From: Acidobacteriota bacterium
GTDB lineage: Bacteria > Acidobacteriota > Vicinamibacteria > Vicinamibacterales > UBA8438
Assembly: GCA_003533545.1 (NCBI GenBank)
Contig: DQEK01000030.1
Coordinates: 1 to 10,260 of the forward strand
Reading direction: 5' to 3'
Length of the DNA: 10,260 bases
Part shown: positions 1-6,784 of the stretch, piece after piece
Layout: each line of letters opens with the position of its first letter
How positions within the stretch are numbered: the stretch's first letter is position 1
The notes under the pieces: generated by a model
Databases searched by the model: none
The model's input: the letters and a program-made list of their open reading frames with translations, nothing else
Told to the model about the DNA's origin: nothing
Made by a program: the position numbers and the translations under genes

Positions 1-53
1 CTGTCCGGCTGGAACAACTCGAGTTGAGGTATTACGTCGCGAATTACGGCCAT
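1..53 (-). CDS. Probable FAD-binding (medium) subunit of a molybdenum hydroxylase, N-terminal fragment
   Basis: Only the first 17 codons are in the window; the gene runs off the left edge. Reading leftward from the ATG at 51-53 gives MAVIRDVIPQLELFQPD. This resembles the N-terminus of FAD-binding subunits of the xanthine dehydrogenase/CO dehydrogenase CutM type, where a short 'F.LFQP' strand opens the FAD domain. A strong Shine-Dalgarno sequence (GGGGAGG) lies 8 bases upstream. The start is 19 bases after the stop of the molybdopterin-subunit gene on the same strand, which places it in the same operon. The expected role is to pass electrons from the [2Fe-2S] clusters to FAD and on to an acceptor. 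No signal peptide is seen at this N-terminus. The identification rests on 17 residues, the ribosome binding site and the context, so the presence of a gene start is much surer than its exact family. Confidence 0.62.
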   Translation of the reverse strand, partial: MAVIRDVIPQLELFQPD

Positions 54-61
54 TGTTATCG

Positions 62-68
62 CCTCCCC
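62..68 (-). promoter_or_regulatory. Ribosome binding site for the partial FAD-subunit gene
   Basis: The minus strand reads GGGGAGG here, 8 bases before the ATG at 51-53. It is the main evidence that a new gene begins at the left edge and is not just untranslated sequence after the large subunit. It overlaps nothing else, since the large-subunit stop codon is at 73-75. Confidence 0.7.
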
Positions 69-72
69 TTAC

Positions 73-2511
73 TCACACGTGAGCCGTCAGCCGATCATGG
101 CCCGTCGGAGCCTGCTCGAGCTTGGTCAGAATCATGTCTCGTGTCACTGGCGTACGGTGGAAATTGCCGTTGCCTTCATCCACCGACCCCAGTGCGTCGG
201 CAATCGCGCTCGCCACGGCACCCGAACCGGCGCCCTGTGCCGCCTCACCGATCCCCTTCGCGCCGAGCGGGTTGAAGGGATCCGGCAGATCCGCATTCCC
301 CCACTTCATCGGCTGCTCGTGCGGCACATCCAGCATGCCGGGCGGGCGGTTATTGTAGAACCGCTTCGCTACCAGCAGCCCCCAGCGCCGGTCGTAGACC
401 CACTTTGAACTCAGTGCCACCGAGAAGCCCTGAATCGCACCACCGAAGATCTGGCCTTCGTAGGTCTTGGGATGAATGATTGTCCCGGCGTCCGTACCGG
501 CCGCATAATCGACGACCTTGATGTCACCGGTCTCGACGTCGACCTCGACCTCGGCAAATCCGGCCGCGAACGACATCCGGCGTCCACCCTCCTCGAAGTT
601 GTCCTTGGCGACACCCATCAGCCCCTGACCCGCCAACGCCGTCGCCGACGCCGTGGTCATGCCGTTAATGTCCTCGGGTAACTCGTGGCCGTCGTAGGTG
701 CCACCTAGGTCGATGGCCCGCTGCGCCACTCTGGCGAAGCTAAGCCCCCGTGAACGATCGCCGCGACGGTAGACGCGCTCGCCGCCGATCTCGTAATCAT
801 TCGCCGAACCACCGAGGTCCTGAGCCGCGACCTCCTTCATCTTCTGAGTCGCATCCGCAACCGCCGCCCAGTTCGCTCGGGTGTGCGCGTGGGTCGTGGA
901 ACTGCCGCCCTGCGAAGCACTCCAAGGCAGGTTCAGCGCGCTGTTGCCCCAGGCCACCTCGCACTTATCCCACGGCATATCCATGCCTTCGGCCGCCGCA
1001 CGCATCGTGTCAAACGTCGACCCAGTACCGAGATTGCCGACACCAGACTGGATATACATCCGGCCGTCCGGCTTGATGACGAACAACCCGTCGACGCCAG
1101 AGGCACCGGCCGAGTAGGCACTCAGGCTCATGCCAATGCCCGTCACCTTTGAGCCGTTGCGCTGACCACTGCGCTGCTTGCGCTCTTCCCAATTGAAGAG
1201 CTCAGCGCCCTTGGCAATCGCCTCCTTGGCGAATGCGCTGGACACGTTACCCTGCTCACCGGTCCGCCCTGGAGGGCCAAACGTCGCTTGGCCTTCAGGC
1301 GCGTTCAGCAGGTGCACCTCAACCTGGTCAAGGCCAAGCTGTTTCGCCGCCTGCTGGATAATCGGCTCAAGCATGGTCATCGACTGCACGCCGCCCGGCG
1401 CACGTTGCGGCCCGCGCGGTGGCGTGTTCGTATACACGTTCGTGCCGCGCATGCGTACTGCCGTCGGCTGGTAGCAGAGTGACCCAATGCCCGCGACATT
1501 CATCATGTCACCGGACCCACCGTAGGGACCCTGGTCGCCGACACCGTGCACCTCCAACGCGGTGATCTTGCCATCCCGCCGCATACCGAGTTTGATACGC
1601 GCCTGCACGCCCGGACGGGCGCGGCCGATGGCGTTTTCTTCGCGACGGGAGATCCGCATCATGACTGGCTTGCCAATTTTTTTCGACAACATGATGGGAA
1701 TTTGCGCCTGGACATAGCCGCTGATCTTCCCGCCGAACCCGCCGCCGGTAAACTCGTTGATGAGCACGACGTCAGACGGCTCGATGCCAGCATACCGCGC
1801 CATTGGACCCACGGCACGAGCCGTGCTCTGCACCGAGGGATAGACGTAAAGCTTGCCGCCTTCCCAGTAGGCCAGTGTCGTCCGACTCTCCAACGGCTGA
1901 TGCGACGTCGATTGGTTGTATGAGTGCTCCTCGACGATCACGTCGGCCTCAGCGAAACCCGCTTCAAGGTCGCCGTAGGCCCACTCACTGGCCGCTTCGG
2001 CTTCCATCGGGATCTCTCCGGCGGCCAGGCCGGCCATGTCAGATTCAGTCCACTTGACCTCGCCGAGCTCGCGTCCGAGCCTCGTGTTACCGTCCAGACG
2101 CCCATTCGGACCGCCCGGCTTGAGGCTATCCAGCGGATCAAGCACGAACGGCAGCGGCTCAAGCTCCATCTCGATCAACTCGATGGCGTCCGACGCCACC
2201 TGCTCGCTGACCGCTGCAACGGCAAGAATGGGTTCGCCCTCGTAATGGGGCTCGTTGGTCAATGCTGCTTCGTTCGGCGCCGAAACTTCCGGCAGCTCGT
2301 CGGCCGTTAAGATACCTTCGACCCCGGGGAGCGCCTCCGCGGCACTGGTGTCAATCGACACCACCCGTGCATGGGGCATCGGGCTGACCAAGAGCTTCGC
2401 GAAGACCATGCCTTCAGCGCGATGATCCTCCGCATACTTTGAGCGACCCGTGACCTTCGCGTAGAGGTCCGGAGTTTGATAGTTCTTTCCGAGCAGTTTG
2501 TAGTCAGCCAC
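73..2511 (-). CDS. Xanthine dehydrogenase/aldehyde oxidase family molybdopterin-binding subunit
   Basis: This 812-residue protein is the catalytic large subunit of a molybdenum hydroxylase, a family that hydroxylates aldehydes or N-heterocycles with water-derived oxygen. The aldehyde oxidase/xanthine dehydrogenase a/b-hammerhead domain covers about residues 15-125. The two molybdopterin-binding halves follow from about 185 to the end. Recognisable family motifs are SHQPLE (203-208), FTGGGFGGK (254-262, cofactor contact), PPRGPQRAPG (364-373) and GAKGIGEAAQG (750-760); E756 matches the catalytic glutamate. The start is GTG at 2509-2511, supported by GGGAGG 6 bases upstream; there is no signal peptide. 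It lies 1 base after the [2Fe-2S] gene, so translation is probably coupled. An acidic segment at about 150-185 sits between the two main domains. The substrate cannot be read from the sequence; specific xanthine dehydrogenase activity is not implied. Confidence 0.95.
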   Translation of the reverse strand: MADYKLLGKNYQTPDLYAKVTGRSKYAEDHRAEGMVFAKLLVSPMPHARVVSIDTSAAEALPGVEGILTADELPEVSAPNEAALTNEPHYEGEPILAVAAVSEQVASDAIELIEMELEPLPFVLDPLDSLKPGGPNGRLDGNTRLGRELGEVKWTESDMAGLAAGEIPMEAEAASEWAYGDLEAGFAEADVIVEEHSYNQSTSHQPLESRTTLAYWEGGKLYVYPSVQSTARAVGPMARYAGIEPSDVVLINEFTGGGFGGKISGYVQAQIPIMLSKKIGKPVMMRISRREENAIGRARPGVQARIKLGMRRDGKITALEVHGVGDQGPYGGSGDMMNVAGIGSLCYQPTAVRMRGTNVYTNTPPRGPQRAPGGVQSMTMLEPIIQQAAKQLGLDQVEVHLLNAPEGQATFGPPGRTGEQGNVSSAFAKEAIAKGAELFNWEERKQRSGQRNGSKVTGIGMSLSAYSAGASGVDGLFVIKPDGRMYIQSGVGNLGTGSTFDTMRAAAEGMDMPWDKCEVAWGNSALNLPWSASQGGSSTTHAHTRANWAAVADATQKMKEVAAQDLGGSANDYEIGGERVYRRGDRSRGLSFARVAQRAIDLGGTYDGHELPEDINGMTTASATALAGQGLMGVAKDNFEEGGRRMSFAAGFAEVEVDVETGDIKVVDYAAGTDAGTIIHPKTYEGQIFGGAIQGFSVALSSKWVYDRRWGLLVAKRFYNNRPPGMLDVPHEQPMKWGNADLPDPFNPLGAKGIGEAAQGAGSGAVASAIADALGSVDEGNGNFHRTPVTRDMILTKLEQAPTGHDRLTAHV

Positions 2512-2512
2512 G

Positions 2513-3157
2513 TCAGGCCTCCCGTGTGATAGCCGCCGCCCGTTCGACGGACGTCAGGATCTTGTCGTAGTCGGCACACCGACACAGGTTGCCCGAGAGC
2601 CACTCGGCCGCTTCCTTCCGAGTCGGGCTCTGGTTCTCGTTCAGCAACGCCACCGTGTTCATGATGAACCCGGACATGCAGAACGCGCACTGGAAACCCT
2701 GCTCTTCCAGGACCGCCTGTTGCATCGGATGCAACGAACCGTCCTCACCCTCAAGCCCCTCGATTGTCGTGACCTCACGGCCACGCACAGTGTGGGTCAG
2801 CGTTGAACAAGCGTAATGGGGTGTGCCATCCACGAGTACCGTGCAGGCCCCGCACTCCGCTCGGTCACAGCCGATCTTCGTGCCGGTTAACCCCATGGTG
2901 TAGCGCAGGGTCGTCGACAGAGTCTCCATCGGAGGCACCTGGACCCTTCGGCTGCGACCATTGACGTTCACCGTGATCAGGCGCTCGACAGCGCCCGCCG
3001 CGGGTGTCTGCGCGAGCAACGCCCCACCATTTGCACGGAACAGGTAATTGGACGAGGACACTGCCGCACTCGCAGCGATAGCCCCCTTGATGAAACCACG
3101 CCGGGAAACACCCTGCTGGGCCGTCTCCTCAGTCAACTCGATGATCTCCTGACTCAT
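2513..3157 (-). CDS. Tat-exported [2Fe-2S] iron-sulphur subunit of a molybdenum hydroxylase
   Basis: This 214-residue small subunit carries electrons from the molybdenum centre towards FAD. A twin-arginine motif, SRRGFIK (18-24), is followed by an alanine/serine-rich hydrophobic stretch to about residue 50, so the protein should cross the membrane folded. The plant-ferredoxin-type cluster ligands are C97, C102, C105 and C117. The helical second domain has C157, C160, C192 and C194, so all eight expected ligands are present. The last pair reads CRCADYDKI, where many relatives have CRCTGY. The ATG at 3155-3157 has a near-perfect Shine-Dalgarno sequence (AGGGAGGTGA at 3164-3173). It is the first gene of the operon, and the large subunit starts 1 base after its stop. 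The arrangement recalls the periplasmic aldehyde oxidoreductase PaoABC, where only the iron-sulphur subunit has a Tat signal, although gene order differs (here Fe-S, Mo, FAD). Confidence 0.95.
   Translation of the reverse strand: MSQEIIELTEETAQQGVSRRGFIKGAIAASAAVSSSNYLFRANGGALLAQTPAAGAVERLITVNVNGRSRRVQVPPMETLSTTLRYTMGLTGTKIGCDRAECGACTVLVDGTPHYACSTLTHTVRGREVTTIEGLEGEDGSLHPMQQAVLEEQGFQCAFCMSGFIMNTVALLNENQSPTRKEAAEWLSGNLCRCADYDKILTSVERAAAITREA
2518..2523 (-). promoter_or_regulatory. Ribosome binding site that supports the GTG start of the molybdopterin subunit
   Basis: The minus strand reads GGGAGG, 6 bases before GTG at 2509-2511. It lies inside the last codons of the [2Fe-2S] gene, whose TGA is at 2513-2515. 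This explains the non-ATG start and suggests translational coupling of the two subunits. Confidence 0.7.
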
Positions 3158-3528
3158 GGACGATCACCTCCCTCGTTCTGCCGAAGTCCTCAAAGGTCGG
3201 ACCATTTCTAGCCCGTCCACTACGCCCGAATAAGGGACGATACCACGCAACCGACCCATTTGATCACATGAATTTTCATGAATTTTCATGAATGTTCTGA
3301 TGGCCAGCAGCACCGCAGCACGCGCGAGCGGAAATAATCGCCGCAGTCGGCAAGACGGCCGCCATGGGGCCCGTTCCTCGGCCCAGCGACACGCGCCCTG
3401 GAGCTCGACGCGTCTACACTAGTATCCCATCGGCCTGTCCAACAAACTCACGTGGAATCGCGCGAACGTGGGAAACTCCAGACCTTACGGTACGCCGTTT
3501 GGATCACGGCCAGGCCGTTCAACGTCTC
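3158..3528. other. Divergent intergenic region between the molybdenum hydroxylase operon and the glycosyltransferase
   Basis: This stretch of about 370 bases has no supported gene and should hold the promoters of both flanking transcription units. What can be seen is the Shine-Dalgarno sequence of the iron-sulphur gene at 3164-3173, an AT-rich repeat array at 3267-3296, and two weak -10-like hexamers on the plus strand: AATAAT at 3333-3338 and TACACT at 3415-3420. Neither has a convincing -35 partner at 16-18 bases, so I do not call a promoter. An open frame from 3364 to 3528 continues into the glycosyltransferase but has no ribosome binding site and reads like non-coding sequence (proline/arginine/threonine rich, no family resemblance). 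Confidence 0.6.
3267..3296. repeat. Three tandem 10-bp repeats forming overlapping palindromes, candidate operator
   Basis: The unit CATGAATTTT occurs twice exactly (3267-3276, 3277-3286) and once with one change (CATGAATGTT, 3287-3296). The array creates two perfect TTCATGAA palindromes (3275-3282 and 3285-3292) whose centres are exactly 10 bases apart, about one turn of DNA. A further palindrome, TGATCA, abuts at 3261-3266. The region is strikingly AT-rich within GC-rich surroundings and lies between two divergent genes. A regulator bound to one face of the helix is the natural reading, but no regulator gene is in the window, so the function is inferred. Confidence 0.5.
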
Positions 3529-5160
3529 ATGACAGTGCGAGAAGCCTTCCCCTCCGCGATCCGGTTCCCCGCCACCAACGCGGGACGTGCGCAGCTCGCC
3601 GTCGCGCTGCTGGTCATCTACGTCTGCCTGTTTAACGGACTGAACGCCTTCGGGCTGGTCGGGCCAGACGAGCCACGCTACGCCAGTATCGCACGCGACA
3701 TGGCGGCAGACGGCGACTGGATCACGCCACGACTACATGGCGAACCGTGGCTCGAAAAACCGATCCTCTACTACTGGGTCGCGGCTGTTGGTTACCAGCT
3801 GTTTGGCGACGGAGAAACAGCCGCCAGGTTCCCGTCGGTTACAGGAGCCGTTGCTACGCTCCTAGCCCTCGGCTGGCTCGCCTTTCGGTTCCACGGTCCG
3901 AACACCGCGGCGTTATTCGTGCTGGCCTTCCCATCCAGCATAGCAGTCCTGGTATTTGCCCGCGCCGCCACGACCGACATGCTGTTCGCGTCGACGTTGG
4001 CGCTGGCGATGGCCGCGGCAACGCCACTCCTTGTGATCGAACAGCCACGCCGAAAGTTCATGTGCCAAATGGCCTTCGGGACAGCCCTCGGCTTGTCGGT
4101 GCTTGCGAAGGGTCCGGTCGGCGTATTACTCGCGGCCGGCGGAAGCGTGATGGGTGCCCTGCTCTCTGCCCAATTCCCACGCATTTGGCGACTGGCGAGC
4201 CCCTGGTCGCTCGCCAGCTTCGGGGTTGTGGCTATCCCCTGGTACTTGCTATGCGCCGCCGAGAACCCAGAGTTTCTTGAGTTCTTCCTGATTTCCCACA
4301 ATGTGGAACGCTTCCTAACGCCGGTCTTTCGACATCAACAACCCTTCTGGTTCTTTGGACCTGTTCTGCTGTTGGGCCTGGCTCCCTGGACCGCAACCAT
4401 TGTCGCAACGCTGCACGACGTGACGACGAGATCGTCAGGACGAAATTGGCGCGGGTCACCCTCAATGTTCCTTACGGGGTGGGTGCTTTTCCCAGTGATT
4501 TTCTTCAGCCTCTCGCAATCAAAACTGCCGGGGTACGTGTTGCCCAGCGTTCCGGCTGCCGTCCTACTGCTCGCGCATGTACTGGCCTCGGGCATTGGCA
4601 ACCAAACACGGGCACGGGTCCTCGGCCTCGGCGCCGCAGCCTCTATGGGGGCTATTGCCGTAACCTTCCTGATTGCGCCGGGAGTTGACAGCGCCGGTGT
4701 GGAACCAGGGGCGGTCCGCCCGCTCGCCCTTCTGCTTGGAACAGCCGCGCTCGCGGCCAGCTACCTCGGATATCGACGCCAGCTACGCGCTACGGTCACC
4801 GTGTCAGCATTGGGCATCGCTTTGGCACTGTGGCAACTGAACACGGCGCTAATGCCACGACTCGATCCCCTCATCAGCAGCCGGGTGCTGGCACGAGAGG
4901 CAACGGCGCTCACCGCTGGGCATCAGTTGCGGAGTTTCGACCTGCACCGTACGTGGCATTACGGACTTGAGTATTACCTCCAGCGTCCCGTCGCCGAGTG
5001 GACGACCGACGTCCCTCAGGGCACCGTGGTCGTGACTAATCTGCGCGGCATGCGGTCGATGCAGCTGGAAGGCGCCAGCGTCCTCCTGCTGCAAGACGTC
5101 TCAGCCGAGGCACTCATCGTGCGCATCGATCCAGAGGGGGAACGCTTGACGCACCGCTAG
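3529..5160 (+). CDS. ArnT-like GT-C family glycosyltransferase, integral membrane (GT39/GT83 type)
   Basis: This 543-residue multi-pass membrane protein would move a sugar from a polyprenyl-phosphate donor to an acceptor on the outer face of the inner membrane. The first membrane helix is at about 22-44 and is followed by the conserved loop motif GPDEPRYA (45-52); the acidic pair D47/E48 corresponds to the catalytic region of GT-C enzymes. Further ArnT-type landmarks are LEKP (75-78), ARAATTDM (144-151), AKGP (193-196), ERFLT with a nearby QPFWFF (260-276) and SKLPGYVLP (331-339). About a dozen hydrophobic helices lead to a soluble C-terminal part from about 445. The length is close to E. coli ArnT (about 550). 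I chose the ATG at 3529 because the frame upstream to 3364 looks non-coding; neither start has a clear Shine-Dalgarno sequence. It is a single gene, divergent from the hydroxylase operon. The acceptor (lipid A, other lipid or protein) is unknown. Confidence 0.85.
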   Translation: MTVREAFPSAIRFPATNAGRAQLAVALLVIYVCLFNGLNAFGLVGPDEPRYASIARDMAADGDWITPRLHGEPWLEKPILYYWVAAVGYQLFGDGETAARFPSVTGAVATLLALGWLAFRFHGPNTAALFVLAFPSSIAVLVFARAATTDMLFASTLALAMAAATPLLVIEQPRRKFMCQMAFGTALGLSVLAKGPVGVLLAAGGSVMGALLSAQFPRIWRLASPWSLASFGVVAIPWYLLCAAENPEFLEFFLISHNVERFLTPVFRHQQPFWFFGPVLLLGLAPWTATIVATLHDVTTRSSGRNWRGSPSMFLTGWVLFPVIFFSLSQSKLPGYVLPSVPAAVLLLAHVLASGIGNQTRARVLGLGAAASMGAIAVTFLIAPGVDSAGVEPGAVRPLALLLGTAALAASYLGYRRQLRATVTVSALGIALALWQLNTALMPRLDPLISSRVLAREATALTAGHQLRSFDLHRTWHYGLEYYLQRPVAEWTTDVPQGTVVVTNLRGMRSMQLEGASVLLLQDVSAEALIVRIDPEGERLTHR

Positions 5161-5206
5161 ACCCCACAGCGACCACCACGCAAACGAGTGCCGCTAGATC
5201 GCAGCA

Positions 5207-6784
5207 CTAGCGCGGAGTCGTCACAGCGCCACCAAAAAACTTTCCGTCGACACACTGATCAGAGCGACAGTTGTTTTGGAATGGCGAACCAAGACCGACC
5301 AGAAGGTCGGCCGTCTCGGGCTTCGGGATGAAGAAACGCGACGGACCGAACGCCATGTCGGCTGGCGAATCTCCGGCCCCGCTGACCGCCGCGACGTCTG
5401 CACCGCGCGCCACGAGAAACTCCACCATCTCGTCGTTTCCGAGCGCTGCCGCGCCGTGGAGTGCGGTATAGCCCCTGGCATCCACCGCGTTGACGTCGGC
5501 TCCGAGCTCGGCCAAGAAGTGAACGGCCCTCATCCAGGAATCGGGGGCATTCTGGCTGAAGTTCCCTCTCCAACCGATCCCAGCGGCGACCATCAACGGC
5601 GTAGTCCCGGCGAACGTCGATAAATTGGGGTCAGCGCCAGCGGCTAGGAGCAGCCGCATCGACTCGACGTCACTGGCTTGTGCCGCACGCCAGAACGGGG
5701 TCGCCCCGGCCGGATCGATCCACAGTCGGTTGTGGGAGGTCGGACTGAACCAAAGACCACGGACAATGCGCGCGTCGGGACTTGCACCAGCGTCCAGCAG
5801 TGCCGCGAGTAGGCCCAGCGCGTCAACTTCCTCCTGGTCGGTTCTGGGGTTTGGCGCCCAAGACACCGGGGCGAAACGCATATTGATGGTGGCGTAGAGC
5901 GATGTTAACCCGTCGATGTTCGCCACATTCGGATCGGCGCCAGAATCAAGGAAATATTTCGCGACGGTGTAGTGACCGTTGGCAATCGCGATCACCATCG
6001 GACTCGAACCCTCGCCACCCGCCACCTGGTCGACGTTGGCGCCGCCTTCAACCAGTGCGCGGACAGCGTCAAGGTGCCCGTCGCGGGCAGCGAAGAGCAA
6101 CGCCGTCATACCGCCCATCACCGAATTGGCGCCTGGCGCCCGCGAACGACCCGCGGGTCTCGGATTGCCGTCATCGTCAAACCGCGGCTCGACCATCGAC
6201 ACGATCCACGAGGACAGGCCAGCGTGAGCGCCGCGTTCGACCAGCAGTGCGACGACCTCCGCGCGATTTTCCCAAGCGGCAAACATCAACGCGGTCTGGC
6301 CATTAGCCGTTTCACGCGCGTTAACGAACGCCCCCTGATCGAGCAAGCGACCGACCGCATCCATGCTGCCGGACGTAGCTGCGGCCATCAATGGCGTTGC
6401 CCCGGTGGTAGTCGCCGAGTTCACATTCGCGCCGGCATCCACCAGTAGATCGATCATCGCGGCGCTCCCGTTGGTAGCCGCCATCGACAACGGTCGGATA
6501 GCACCAATGCGCGTCTCAGCCTCGACGTTCGCCTTCGCGTTGATCAACACCTGTGCCACGTCAGCGTCGTCCTGAAACGCCGCCCAGTGCAATGCCGTCA
6601 TTCCATCACCCTGGGGAACGTTTACGTCGGCACCAGCAGCAATCAGAGACCGCACCGCCGCCACCTCTCCGTTCATGACAGCGTCAGCCACGGGTGCGTC
6701 CGCTCCGAACGCCACCGGCGTCACGAGGCCGAAAGCTACGACGGCCGTTCCGGCGACGGTCAGGAGAGGGTGATTTCGACCCAT
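5207..6784 (-). CDS. Secreted ankyrin-repeat protein
   Basis: The protein has 525 residues. An N-terminal signal peptide (about 1-27, hydrophobic core 8-24, probable cleavage after AFG) is followed by about eleven ankyrin repeats from residue 31 to about 480. These are recognisable by TALHWAA, TPLMAAA, TALMFAA, TPLMVAA and TALHGAA helix starts and GADVN/GADPN turns. The solenoid is interrupted at about 189-225 and 300-320 and around 405-415, where loops are inserted. Ankyrin repeats bind partner proteins and no catalytic domain is seen. The only two cysteines are C506 and C511, in a C-terminal tail beyond the repeats. The ATG at 6782-6784 directly follows the DUF1552 stop codon with no gap, with GAGGT about 10 bases upstream, so the two genes are surely co-transcribed. 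It ends 46 bases from the convergent glycosyltransferase stop. The likely location is the periplasm, and the likely role is a scaffold for the other cassette proteins (inference). Confidence 0.92.
   Translation of the reverse strand: MGRNHPLLTVAGTAVVAFGLVTPVAFGADAPVADAVMNGEVAAVRSLIAAGADVNVPQGDGMTALHWAAFQDDADVAQVLINAKANVEAETRIGAIRPLSMAATNGSAAMIDLLVDAGANVNSATTTGATPLMAAATSGSMDAVGRLLDQGAFVNARETANGQTALMFAAWENRAEVVALLVERGAHAGLSSWIVSMVEPRFDDDGNPRPAGRSRAPGANSVMGGMTALLFAARDGHLDAVRALVEGGANVDQVAGGEGSSPMVIAIANGHYTVAKYFLDSGADPNVANIDGLTSLYATINMRFAPVSWAPNPRTDQEEVDALGLLAALLDAGASPDARIVRGLWFSPTSHNRLWIDPAGATPFWRAAQASDVESMRLLLAAGADPNLSTFAGTTPLMVAAGIGWRGNFSQNAPDSWMRAVHFLAELGADVNAVDARGYTALHGAAALGNDEMVEFLVARGADVAAVSGAGDSPADMAFGPSRFFIPKPETADLLVGLGSPFQNNCRSDQCVDGKFFGGAVTTPR

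Noticed and set aside
3245..3250. TTGCGT as a -35 box for the hydroxylase operon on the minus strand
   Set aside because: No acceptable -10 hexamer occurs 16-18 bases downstream; TAGAAA further on has no matching -35.
3267..3296. Short CRISPR-like array
   Set aside because: The units are 10 bp and directly tandem without spacers, so this is an operator-type or simple repeat.
3364..3528. 55-residue N-terminal extension of the glycosyltransferase
   Set aside because: It has no ribosome binding site, no resemblance to ArnT N-termini and a composition like non-coding DNA; GT-C proteins normally start just before the first membrane helix.
5192..5212. Possible bidirectional terminator between the convergent genes (CGCTAG and CTAGCG arms with a 9-base loop)
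   Set aside because: The stem is only 6 bp, it overlaps the ankyrin stop codon and no T-tract follows on either strand, so it is too weak to call.
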